DNA of 64,000 bases. Origin: Bacteroidetes bacterium UBA4414 (GTDB taxonomy: Bacteria; Bacteroidota; Bacteroidia; Chitinophagales; Chitinophagaceae). The stretch lies in assembly GCA_002389765.1 (NCBI GenBank), contig DGQM01000017.1, positions 70,119 to 134,118 on the forward strand, written 5' to 3'. The notes beneath the pieces were generated by a model that made no database searches, was not told where the DNA came from, and saw nothing but the letters and a program-made list of their open reading frames with translations. This document shows, piece after piece, positions 43,108 to 50,680 of this stretch (position 1 is the first letter of the stretch; every line of letters starts with the position of its first letter). The position numbers were made by a program, and so were the translations under genes.

Positions 43108-44646
43108 ATGTTCAAAAAAATATTATTTAGTACAGCATTTGTATTTGCTGCTGTAGCCGGCATGGCGCAGCCGTTATTTATAGACTCTGTAGACAGAACT
43201 AATGTTGGAAGAATATACAGGGTGGGCGATGTTAACGAAGTGTATACCTACTTCATAAAATCTGAACCAAGGTCTAAAAACGCATCGCTTGTAATAAAAT
43301 TGGGAAGTGCGGGACAGCAAGAGCCTCGCAGTTTTGCGGTAGAGGTAGAAAAAAATACGGTAGTATTAAGTACTACTGCTTCTCAAATGGCTGTTGCTTT
43401 TTTAACCTACAACACAGCTACTAAGTCTTGTTCTTTATTTTCTGTAGATTTTGGAGGTAGGGTATCTACGCGTACAACGATAGAAGGATTGCCTGCTGAG
43501 CAAATGAGTTGGGATAATGATTTGCGCCTGCTGCCAGTAATGCCTGAGGGCTTTATGCTGATAACACCGAAAGCCAAAAAACAAGGCTATGCTATAATTG
43601 CATATGATGGCGATATGAAAGAGTTGTGGACTGAGCGTTTTGATGCAAAGAACAGCACACTTGAACTGCTAGACATCAAACAAGTAGGCCCTGAAGATAT
43701 ATTTGTGCTTCGTAGAGAGTTGATGGATGCAAAGCAACAAAAGTATAGCCACTCATTGCAGATATTAAGCCCCATGCGACATGGAGAATCTGTAATTACT
43801 GAACTTAAAGACAAAAATAATAACTACTGCTATGCCGGCACACTAAGCGAAAAGGACGGACAAATATTGGTTGCAGGCCTATGCTATAAAGATGGCAAAT
43901 ATGTACAAGGGCTGCCGACAGGTATTGCAATATTTGAAATGCTGCCAGATGGTAATATTAATAAGTCGGTATTTTGCGATGCACAACAGCTAGGTAAGTT
44001 TTTGCCTGATGCAGTAATATCTGCTATGGCTACAAACAGCGTATTGAATCTGGAGTTCGCTATTAACGATCAACAACAGGATATGTACTATGTTGTAGCT
44101 GAGCTGGTAGGCAAGACAATTAAAGATGCAAAGCAGGCTGAGTCTAAGATTACGGTATCTGATTTGATGACTTTGGGAATAAACAAAGAAGGCGAACTGC
44201 AAAAGCTTGCGTTGGCAGAAAAAGCACCGCATATAGATATTGCGATGAAAGGAGCACCTACAAATACAGATGTGTATGGTACTGTAAATTGGCTGAACAG
44301 AAACAAACTGGTAAATACACGTTTTATAACACAATTTCAGGACGGATATTATGTGTGTACTAAAGGTACTGACACAGCCAGACACGAAACCGAGGCGATA
44401 TTTATTAAAATAGATAATCCTACGTTAGCAAATCAGTTTGGTATTATAATGTCAAGAATACAAAGCAGTGATTTAGCTCTAAAACCATTGATAAGGTTTA
44501 GTCTTAATGCCGGTACAACAGATTTTGGTGCCAAACGCTGGCAACAGAACGATGTGTACATGCTGAAGGGTTCGCAGGTGGTATTTTACAACTTGGTCGA
44601 TAATAAAGCAGCTATGTTTTTTGACACAATTGATCGACGCCCATAA
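43108..44646 (+). CDS. Exported protein of 512 residues, unassigned
   Basis: Signal peptide MFKKILFSTAFVFAAVAGMA, then a long region with repeated strand-turn-strand segments (PEGFMLITPKAKKQGYAIIA, NYCYAGTLSEKDGQILVAGL, RNKLVNTRFITQFQDGYYVC). It could be a beta-propeller, but no repeat signature is convincing. No T9SS sorting domain and no lipobox, so probably periplasmic. Monocistronic, with its own terminator. Confidence 0.7.
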   Translation: MFKKILFSTAFVFAAVAGMAQPLFIDSVDRTNVGRIYRVGDVNEVYTYFIKSEPRSKNASLVIKLGSAGQQEPRSFAVEVEKNTVVLSTTASQMAVAFLTYNTATKSCSLFSVDFGGRVSTRTTIEGLPAEQMSWDNDLRLLPVMPEGFMLITPKAKKQGYAIIAYDGDMKELWTERFDAKNSTLELLDIKQVGPEDIFVLRRELMDAKQQKYSHSLQILSPMRHGESVITELKDKNNNYCYAGTLSEKDGQILVAGLCYKDGKYVQGLPTGIAIFEMLPDGNINKSVFCDAQQLGKFLPDAVISAMATNSVLNLEFAINDQQQDMYYVVAELVGKTIKDAKQAESKITVSDLMTLGINKEGELQKLALAEKAPHIDIAMKGAPTNTDVYGTVNWLNRNKLVNTRFITQFQDGYYVCTKGTDTARHETEAIFIKIDNPTLANQFGIIMSRIQSSDLALKPLIRFSLNAGTTDFGAKRWQQNDVYMLKGSQVVFYNLVDNKAAMFFDTIDRRP

Positions 44647-44693
44647 CGGTTGCGGATAGCGTTGTAAGTATTATACATATGGTATTAAAAGCA

Positions 44694-44724
44694 AGAAGCC
44701 ACCAGGAATGGTGGCATTCTTTTT
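44694..44724 (+). terminator. Intrinsic terminator
   Basis: Stem GCCACC / GGTGGC with 6-nt loop and ATTCTTTTT tail. The remaining 210 bp up to the convergent gene hold only two short palindromes (GCAGGC-GG-GCCTGC at 44748-44761, CCTGTT-N5-AACAGG at 44775-44791). Confidence 0.7.
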
Positions 44725-44936
44725 ATCAAACAAAACAAACAAGGTATGCAGGCGGGCCTGCTAATATGATTTTACCTGTTGAAATAACAGGGATGTTTCT
44801 ATTACAAAGGTAGAATTCAATACAAAAAAAACCACTATTCGTTAGGTTTTTTTCAAAAATTCTATTTTAATTGACGTAATAATAGGATTATCAATTAGTT
44901 AGCTGTTGTAGTGTATTATTGATGTTGATACATAGA

Positions 44937-45458
44937 TTAGTGTCTGAACATCAGAACCCAATATCCGGGATCATAATCATCGGGCAAAAGCGTGTATTCG
45001 TAGGTTTTTCCTTTAAAGTTCACAGGGCTTCCCTGTGTGCTGATGGCCATGATGGTTTCGGGGGTTACATTGGCATTAAATAGAAAATTGTAAATTTTTG
45101 TCATCACGGGCAGGTCTGCACTGATGCGTTGATAGTTGACAACAGCTCTTTTGGGCTTTTTACCTTCTTCATCGCTTACCATATCAAAGCCATAGTCCAT
45201 TCTCAACGACTCGTTTTTTTCGTTTTTATATACGTAGCGTACCAAGTATCTGGTCTCATTGTCTATAAAAGCAATGTTGTAACCAGGCGCCAGTTCGGCA
45301 ATTTTTTCGCAAAAACGGCGTGCTATATCTACACTTGTATCCATGGCCAGTACCCTTACGGTCAGCGCATCTTCATCTACCTGCGAAAAACAGGTGAATG
45401 AAACCATCATTAAGCATATAATATTAATTACAAACTTCACGTCTGGGGGTATTTTCAA
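44937..45458 (-). CDS. Exported protein, unassigned
   Basis: 173 residues. Signal peptide (MKIPPDVKFVINIICLMMVS, cut near FTCFSQ); a Met inside it (MMVSFTCFSQ) could also start a shorter signal. The mature part has alternating strands and helices (ALTVRVLAMDTSVDIARRFC, YNIAFIDNETRYLVRYVYKN) and ends DYDPGYWVLMFRH. No family recognised. Confidence 0.65.
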   Translation of the reverse strand: MKIPPDVKFVINIICLMMVSFTCFSQVDEDALTVRVLAMDTSVDIARRFCEKIAELAPGYNIAFIDNETRYLVRYVYKNEKNESLRMDYGFDMVSDEEGKKPKRAVVNYQRISADLPVMTKIYNFLFNANVTPETIMAISTQGSPVNFKGKTYEYTLLPDDYDPGYWVLMFRH

Positions 45459-45499
45459 TTTAAAAATATAAAATATGCGCTAAATAGCACGTTTATATA

Positions 45500-45530
45500 A
45501 AAAAACTACCACATCGAGGTGGTAGTTTTA
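45500..45530 (-). terminator. Terminator of the 455-residue T9SS protein gene
   Basis: Stem AAAACTACCAC / GTGGTAGTTTT with a 6-nt loop. Confidence 0.85.
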
Positions 45531-45553
45531 ACAAAATTGATATTTATTGATTG

Positions 45554-46921
45554 CTATCTCGAAATGGTAAATTTACTTGCTCTCAGCGCGCCATCTTCAT
45601 TTTTTACATAAAGCGCATAGGTACCATTCGGCAAGTTGCTTACATCGGCAGTTGTGGTATTGTCTTTAGTATTCCACTGTTTTACTGCTGCACCATTCAT
45701 ATTATGAATAGTAATGGTTGATGTTTGGTTTTGTGTATTGCCAAGTGCAATGTTCAGTTGGTTGTTGGCAGGTATAGGGTATATATTCACGGGCTGTGCA
45801 GATGCCACTGCGTTAATACTTGTAGTATAGTAGTATTCGTAATAGTATCTGATCTGGGTATTGCCTTCAGCATATTTCCAATAGCCGGCAAGATCCCATT
45901 TTTGAGTAGTTACAGACTCCAGCAGACCTATTGTATTGTATGTATAATTCTCTCTGGCTGCATTCACAAAACTACTGGTTACGGCACTCCACAACATTGT
46001 AATTTCTGATGTTTTATCATCATTGGTGTTGTAGGTGAATAGTTGTTTATTGTATGTTTCCCAACGATTGTTGTTCCAAGTGTACTTAATGCTTTGTGTA
46101 AGGTTGCCGCTGGTATATGTGTATTCGTAGCGTTCTGTTTTATCCCAGTTGTTTGTAATGCTGTTCCACCTTTCTAGTATGTAGGTGGCTACTTCATTAT
46201 CTGTATTATAGGTATAGGTTTTGCGCTCGTTGTAACTGAGTGTACCCGTGCCATGTTGTGCAACTTTGTCTGTTACAGAAATGATGTTGTTATTGTTATC
46301 GTATACGTAGCTGGCGCTATAGCTGTTAGAGCTTACATCTATAACATTATTGCCATCGTAGGTGAGGACAGATGGCACATCGTGTGCCCATGTACCGCCA
46401 ACCCACAACTGAAACATAGATTCTTTAATCTTCTGCGTGCCTGCTACATAGGTATACTGGTATCTTGCAGAATCTTTCCATGCACCGGCAGACAAGCGCC
46501 ATGTAGCGTATGTAAGCGATATTACGTTGTTGCTATCGTTAAATATCTGTTTTCTGAATAGCTTATTGTCGTATGCAGCTACACCGGCATTATAGAAATA
46601 CGTAGTAGCATCGTCAAATAATACAGATTCGTCGTAGTTGGGTTGTTCTACAGATATCTGCCCGCCACGTCCGTTGCTGTATCTATAAAAAACAGAGTCT
46701 ACCGGCTGAAACCAAGTGCCGCTATATTCCGTATATGTTTTAGCAACCAGCCTGTAGTTTTTGTAGGCTACCCATTTGTCATTGCCTGCCTGAGGGGTGA
46801 AATGAGGGAAATTACCACCACCTATGACGATACCTGTCGTCATAGACTGCGCTCCTTCTATTGCCAGCACATTTGTGCTGCAACAAACCAATGCAGATAG
46901 GTACAGTAAGATTTTTCTCAT
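45554..46921 (-). CDS. T9SS-secreted protein with YD-like repeats, paralogue 1
   Basis: 455 residues. Signal peptide MRKILLYLSALVCCSTNVLA. Repeated Tyr-rich hairpins of YD-type (KTYTYNTDNEVATYILERWN, ERYEYTYTSGNLTQSIKYTW, QLFTYNTNDDKTSEITMLWS). Type A sorting domain at the end (VNIYPIPANNQLNIALGNTQ ... NLPNGTYALYV). Same architecture as the protein at 47976-49277, so the two are paralogues. It is exported through T9SS and likely anchored or released at the surface. Confidence 0.88.
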   Translation of the reverse strand: MRKILLYLSALVCCSTNVLAIEGAQSMTTGIVIGGGNFPHFTPQAGNDKWVAYKNYRLVAKTYTEYSGTWFQPVDSVFYRYSNGRGGQISVEQPNYDESVLFDDATTYFYNAGVAAYDNKLFRKQIFNDSNNVISLTYATWRLSAGAWKDSARYQYTYVAGTQKIKESMFQLWVGGTWAHDVPSVLTYDGNNVIDVSSNSYSASYVYDNNNNIISVTDKVAQHGTGTLSYNERKTYTYNTDNEVATYILERWNSITNNWDKTERYEYTYTSGNLTQSIKYTWNNNRWETYNKQLFTYNTNDDKTSEITMLWSAVTSSFVNAARENYTYNTIGLLESVTTQKWDLAGYWKYAEGNTQIRYYYEYYYTTSINAVASAQPVNIYPIPANNQLNIALGNTQNQTSTITIHNMNGAAVKQWNTKDNTTTADVSNLPNGTYALYVKNEDGALRASKFTISR

Positions 46922-47090
46922 AACTATAGCTTTTGGCAGCGTTAAAAAATGATTATTATCACCCTTCTTCTACCCTAAATATAGGCATGTTTTTCTAATA
47001 CGAATTGTCATATTTTACTTCTATGACAAAATTTTGACACGCAGCTTACAATTGAGGGCAATAATATGACAATTAAGTGCTTCAGCACCC

Positions 47091-47447
47091 CTATCTGGCA
47101 ACCGTCAATATTTCTTCCATCTGCGAAGTGCCAACGATTTTAATCTTGTATTTGCCGGCAGGAAGCTGGGTAACATCCAGTGCATATTGGTAGCTTTTGC
47201 GTGCACCTACTTTTACTTCATTGAGCTGTGTATTGTACTGCATATCGTATATAAATATGCTGAAGGGTTGAGCCGTTTGCCAGTCTACATAAATATTGAC
47301 ATAGGTTTTTGCCGGGTTGGGGTATAGCTTCAGCTTATTTGCTTCAGTTGTTTGTTGGGTATTTATTTTTTCTGCTTGCTGTGCCGATGCGTGCGTATAG
47401 CCCAAAGTTATTAAGAGGAATAATAATACTGTGATTGACCTGTGCAT
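47091..47447 (-). CDS. Minimal secreted protein consisting almost only of a T9SS sorting domain
   Basis: 118 residues from ATG 47447 (MHRSITVLLFLLITLGYTHA signal); an upstream in-frame ATG would extend it to 156 without a signal peptide at the start. After a 17-residue polar spacer comes a full type A CTD: LKLYPNPAKTYVNIYVDWQT, PFSIFIYDMQYN, TQLPAGKYKIKIV and a final EEILTVAR. There is no cargo domain. It may be a decoy, chaperone or structural CTD, or the remnant of a larger protein. Divergent from micropeptide unit A. Confidence 0.8.
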   Translation of the reverse strand: MHRSITVLLFLLITLGYTHASAQQAEKINTQQTTEANKLKLYPNPAKTYVNIYVDWQTAQPFSIFIYDMQYNTQLNEVKVGARKSYQYALDVTQLPAGKYKIKIVGTSQMEEILTVAR

Positions 47448-47554
47448 AATGAAGGTTTTTGTAAATGTACTTAAAAATAATACAGATGTGTTGAAAGTGT
47501 ATATGAATGAGTTGCTGAGCTGAACGCGTTGCCTGTATTGGGTTTCAAGGTTGG

Positions 47555-47680
47555 TTAACAAGTAGTTTGTAAACTGAGTGTTAATCGCTTGTCAGTTTTT
47601 TCGTTAACCAGTTTTAAAGCCCTCGTTAAGTGGGCTTTATTATTTGGAGAGGGGGTGCTGCGTGATGCATCTTTGTTTCA
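47555..47680 (+). promoter_or_regulatory. Regulon promoter 2: upstream region of micropeptide unit A
   Basis: TTAA cores at 47555, 47581, 47604 and 47626 (26, 23, 22 bp). GTTAACCA...CGTTAA operator at 47603-47629; 42 bp after the last TTAA is CATCTTTG (47668-47675), then TTTCATCAAAG. The region is nearly identical to that of unit B from 47529 on. Confidence 0.65.
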
Positions 47681-47746
47681 TCAAAGCAAAAAACACACAA
47701 AGAAAAACACCTTTCAAAACAAAACACGAATAAAAAACACACAATT

Positions 47747-47845
47747 ATGAAAAACACAGCTCGCATCAACAAGACAGAAGTTTCTAAGAAAATTATGTTG
47801 TTCGTATCAATCGTTACGTGCGTAGTGCTTGCGGTGAATTTCTAA
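47747..47845 (+). CDS. 32-residue single-span membrane micropeptide, copy A
   Basis: ATG 47747 to TAA 47845. N-terminal polar part MKNTARINKTEVSKK is positively charged; residues 16-30 are a membrane span (IMLFVSIVTCVVLAV), ending NF. Copy B at 49633 differs by seven codons: three changes in the polar part alter residues, but all three differences after residue 12 are synonymous, pointing to selection on the peptide. The leader (47680-47746) is A/C-rich and unstructured. A hairpin and terminator follow. Size and shape resemble type I toxin or small regulatory membrane peptides, but no antisense RNA has been shown. I do not recognise the family. Confidence 0.75.
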   Translation: MKNTARINKTEVSKKIMLFVSIVTCVVLAVNF

Positions 47846-47851
47846 AAAGAG

Positions 47852-47944
47852 ATGAACCGGGTGCTGTCGGTTTTAGCGATGATGTTCCGTGCAGCCCTGG
47901 TTATTCTCTTACTTACACAGTTCTCTCTTATCCTCTATATGTAA
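47852..47944 (+). ncRNA. Conserved hairpin-forming 3' region, copy A (also a 30-codon frame)
   Basis: Stem: AACCGGG (47855-47861) with CCTGGTT (47896-47902), one bulged T, then GCTG (47863-47866) with CAGC (47892-47895), then CGG (47868-47870) with CCG (47887-47889), around the 16-nt loop TTTTAGCGATGATGTT. A pyrimidine-rich segment identical to copy B follows. An open frame from ATG 47852 to TAA 47944 (MNRVLSVLAMMFRAALVILL..., 30 codons) overlaps it; copy B keeps the frame but has ATA in place of the ATG, so the RNA structure is the better-supported feature. Confidence 0.6.
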
Positions 47945-47945
47945 C

Positions 47946-47975
47946 AAAGCCCCTTTCCAGGGGCTTTTTAATTTT
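47946..47975 (+). terminator. Terminator of micropeptide unit A
   Basis: Stem AAAGCCCC / GGGGCTTT with 6-nt loop and TTAATTTTTT tail. Confidence 0.9.
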
Positions 47976-49277
47976 TTATCTCGATATGATGAATTGCTGC
48001 GAGCCGGCAATGTCTTTGCCATCCACCCGCAGTATATACATGCCCGATGGCAGATCTGCCACCACCATTTGCATGCGCAACTCTTTAGCTGCAGGTGCGT
48101 ATTGTTGTCTTAACAGCCTGCCTTGCGCATCATATATGCCTACTGTAACGGCGGCCTGTGCAGGTAGCTCGGCATGCAGGTGAATGATGTCTGTAGCTGG
48201 GTTGGGATAGGTGGCAAGGTCTATTTGTATGTTTTGTGCTGTAGCGATGCTTGTAGGAAAGTAGGGCTCGTAGGTGAAATAATGTTTGTGACAATCAATG
48301 CCTGTTGCATCGGCAAAACTGGCCCACTGAGATCCATTCCATCTATCGGCAACAAAACTATCAAGCAGGTTTGCGGTATTATAGTAATAACGGTAGCGCC
48401 TAAAGTTGCTATAGTTACTACCGTTATATGTTTGTAAATAGAATGAGTCTAATCTGTCGCTTGTGTTGTAAAAGTTTATAATGCGTGTCAGTTTTGTTAT
48501 AGGAGAACCCGGTGCAGAAGATGCTGAAAAGTCTTCTGTAATAGTGTTTGGAGACGTGGTATATGTGTATATAGTAACGCTTCCATCGTGCCATTTGAGT
48601 CCGTCATAATATTGTTCTGTTACAGAGTCTGGCATGTTAGCGCTATTGTAGTAATAGCGTTTTTTACCCCTAACTAACCCAACTGAATTGAATGTGGTAG
48701 ATTCTTGTAGTGAAAAATTACTATTGTAGGTATAGGTCATGTATGGTTTTCCGTTATCGGATATGATACTGTCAAGCTGTCTCGACATATTATAAACATA
48801 ATTGTAAGTGCCGTTGCTCTTACTGTAAGATTGTGTAATCCAACTGCCTTTGTATTTGTAAACAGCGGAATCTACCAACATGCTTAGTGAGGGACTTTTC
48901 CAATTGTTGTGGTAATAAATGGCATTGTTCAAATTGTCAAATTGCTGAACAATTTTGTTGTTGGTTAGTAACCCGTTGCCATCCCTCCAATTGCTCCTAT
49001 CAATACTGTCGCATTTTATGATATTGTTAGATGTGTAAAAGTATTCGTTGCTATTCAAGGATTTTTTGATGTATTGAGAAAGCAATTCTGCAGTATAATA
49101 ACCACCTCTGTTGCTGCTGTAATAAAAGACAGATGAGTCTGTTTTTTGAAAGTCTGGGTTTGAATAGGGCGTTAATTTATAACTCTCAATTTTTTTCAGT
49201 CTGTATTGTTGCGCAAAAAGGGTGTTGCTGAATGTAACGAAAATGATAAGCGCTGTGAGAAGTCGGTTTAGTCTCAT
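47976..49277 (-). CDS. T9SS-secreted protein with YD-like repeats, paralogue 2
   Basis: 433 residues. Signal peptide MRLNRLLTALIIFVTFSNTL. Tyr-rich YD-like hairpins (PYMTYTYNSNFSLQESTTFN, KRYYYNSANMPDSVTEQYYD, RYRYYYNTANLLDSFVADRW). Type A sorting domain (IDLATYPNPATDIIHLHAEL ... DLPSGMYILRV, ending GSQQFIISR). Paralogue of the 45554-46921 protein. It lies between the two micropeptide units and is divergent from unit B, so it may have been duplicated together with that unit. Confidence 0.88.
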   Translation of the reverse strand: MRLNRLLTALIIFVTFSNTLFAQQYRLKKIESYKLTPYSNPDFQKTDSSVFYYSSNRGGYYTAELLSQYIKKSLNSNEYFYTSNNIIKCDSIDRSNWRDGNGLLTNNKIVQQFDNLNNAIYYHNNWKSPSLSMLVDSAVYKYKGSWITQSYSKSNGTYNYVYNMSRQLDSIISDNGKPYMTYTYNSNFSLQESTTFNSVGLVRGKKRYYYNSANMPDSVTEQYYDGLKWHDGSVTIYTYTTSPNTITEDFSASSAPGSPITKLTRIINFYNTSDRLDSFYLQTYNGSNYSNFRRYRYYYNTANLLDSFVADRWNGSQWASFADATGIDCHKHYFTYEPYFPTSIATAQNIQIDLATYPNPATDIIHLHAELPAQAAVTVGIYDAQGRLLRQQYAPAAKELRMQMVVADLPSGMYILRVDGKDIAGSQQFIISR

Positions 49278-49439
49278 AAAGGTTCTTTTAGGTAGTTAAA
49301 GAAATAAGGTGATGTAAAACTATACGTCTTTTTATGTTGTTGCAAGTCGCTGTGATGCGTATTGCAAATAGATGACAACGCTTTTACAGTTTTGTGATAA
49401 ATGCCTGAAAGTATTGCCTGTATTAGGTTTTGTGGTTGG

Positions 49440-49566
49440 TTAACAAGTGGTTTGTAAACAGCGTGTTAAGCGCTTGTCAGTTTTTTCGTTAACCAGTTTT
49501 AAAGCCCTCGTTAAGTAGGCTTTATTATTTGGAGAGGGGGTGCTGTGTGATGCATCTTTGTTTCAT
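49440..49566 (+). promoter_or_regulatory. Regulon promoter 3: upstream region of micropeptide unit B
   Basis: The 49278-49632 interval has no gene. It holds TTAA cores at 49440, 49466, 49489 and 49511 (26, 23, 22 bp, as in unit A), the GTTAACCA...CGTTAA operator at 49488-49514, and CATCTTTG at 49553-49560, again 42 bp after the last TTAA. Confidence 0.65.
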
Positions 49567-49632
49567 CAAAGCAAAAAACACAAACACAAAAACACAATTT
49601 CAAAACAAAACACACTAATAAAAAACACAGTT

Positions 49633-49731
49633 ATGAAAAACACAGCTATCATCAACAAAGCAGAAATTTCTAAGAAAATTATGTTGTTCGTATCTATCGT
49701 TACGTGCGTGGTGCTGGCGGTGAATTTCTAA
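49633..49731 (+). CDS. 32-residue single-span membrane micropeptide, copy B
   Basis: ATG 49633 to TAA 49731. MKNTAIINKAEISKK then the same span as copy A (IMLFVSIVTCVVLAVNF). 29 of 32 residues match; codon differences in the span (TCA/TCT, GTA/GTG, CTT/CTG) are all silent. The A/C-rich leader, operator, hairpin and terminator are shared with copy A. Starting further upstream in frame would add a Lys/His-rich low-complexity run coded by the leader, so ATG 49633 is the sensible start. Function unknown. Confidence 0.75.
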   Translation: MKNTAIINKAEISKKIMLFVSIVTCVVLAVNF

Positions 49732-49739
49732 GGAGTATA

Positions 49740-49829
49740 AATCGGGCGCTGCCGGTTTTAGCGATGATGTTCCGCGTAGCCCCGATTGCTCTTTTTTTTA
49801 CACAGTTCTCTCTTATCCTCTATATGTAA
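49740..49829 (+). ncRNA. Conserved hairpin-forming 3' region, copy B
   Basis: Stem AATCGGG (49740-49746) with CCCGATT (49781-49787), bulged C, GCTG (49748-49751) with TAGC (49777-49780, one G-T pair), CGG/CCG, and the same 16-nt loop TTTTAGCGATGATGTT. Against copy A, C-G becomes T-A, G-T becomes G-C and G-C becomes G-T, all keeping the stem. The 30-codon frame remains open to TAA 49829 but begins with ATA (49737). Confidence 0.6.
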
Positions 49830-49860
49830 AAAGCCCCGTTTCTACGGGGCTTTACTGTTT
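49830..49860 (+). terminator. Terminator of micropeptide unit B
   Basis: Stem AAAGCCCCG / CGGGGCTTT with 6-nt loop and a T-rich tail. Confidence 0.9.
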
Positions 49861-49876
49861 TATGTTTGGCGGTGTA

Positions 49877-50671
49877 TTACAAACCGTCTTTGATGTCTAT
49901 TTTATCAGGGTCGGGCTCGTGCAGCTGCACAGGTTTAGATTTTGATTTGCGCAGCATGCGCATATTCAGCAGCTCTACGGTGAATGAGAATGCCATGGCG
50001 AAGTACACATAGTTTTTCAGTCCCATTTCGTGTGCGCGTTCGCTGTCCCAACCTTCTATTATCAATACCACACCTACCAGTACCAGGAAGGAAAGTGCCA
50101 GCATTTTGAGGGTAGGGTGTTTATGTATAAATGCTGCAATTTTGTGACTGAAGAGGAACATAATAAACATGGCTATCACCACGGCAACAATCATTACCTC
50201 TACGTGCTTGGCTATACCTACGGCAGTTATCATACTATCGAAGGAGAAAATCATATCTACCAGCAGCATTTCGCCAATGGCTCTGGCAAAGCCGGTAGAC
50301 TTACCATCGCCTCCGCCACCGTGCTCTTCTTCGTCACCTTCCAGCTTGCCGTGTATTTCCTTTACTGTTTTGTATAGCAGAAAAAGGCCGCCACCAAGCA
50401 TCACAAGGCTTGCCAGATCGAAGCCTTTATCGTAGATGGTAAACAAAGGTTTGCCTTTTTGTTGTACCAGCCAGCTAAGTGCCATCAGCAGTATTACACG
50501 TACGCCAATGCCACCAAACATCCAGATGCGGCGTGCAGATAGCTGCTTTTCTTTGGGCAAGCGGCCCATGATGATGGATACAAATATTACGTTGTCTATA
50601 CCCAGTATTACCTCCAGTACCGCAAGGGTAAGCAGGCTTATAAGTCCATCGACCGTGAATAACTCGTTCAT
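49877..50671 (-). CDS. TerC family integral membrane protein
   Basis: 264 residues, about seven spans. The TerC signature (LAVLEVILGIDNVIFVSIIM) with the acidic Glu/Asp pair in the first span, and the mirrored second motif SFDSMITAVGIA. A charged Gly/Glu/His loop (GDEEEHGGGGDGKSTG) lies between spans 3 and 4. TerC proteins are linked to tellurite resistance and, in characterised members, manganese export during secretion. Nine bases downstream of pyrD, so probably co-transcribed. Confidence 0.9.
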   Translation of the reverse strand: MNELFTVDGLISLLTLAVLEVILGIDNVIFVSIIMGRLPKEKQLSARRIWMFGGIGVRVILLMALSWLVQQKGKPLFTIYDKGFDLASLVMLGGGLFLLYKTVKEIHGKLEGDEEEHGGGGDGKSTGFARAIGEMLLVDMIFSFDSMITAVGIAKHVEVMIVAVVIAMFIMFLFSHKIAAFIHKHPTLKMLALSFLVLVGVVLIIEGWDSERAHEMGLKNYVYFAMAFSFTVELLNMRMLRKSKSKPVQLHEPDPDKIDIKDGL

Positions 50672-50680
50672 TGTTGTTTA

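Noticed and set aside
44720..44791. ATCAAACAAAACAAAC followed by short palindromes, resembling the regulon leaders
   Set aside because: The sequence is the tail of a terminator; there is no GTTAACC operator or -7-like box at the right distance and no ORF beyond seven codons.
47818..48183. 121-codon plus-strand frame starting inside micropeptide A
   Set aside because: It runs antisense into the YD-type T9SS gene in a frame different from the conserved peptide; not conserved in copy B.
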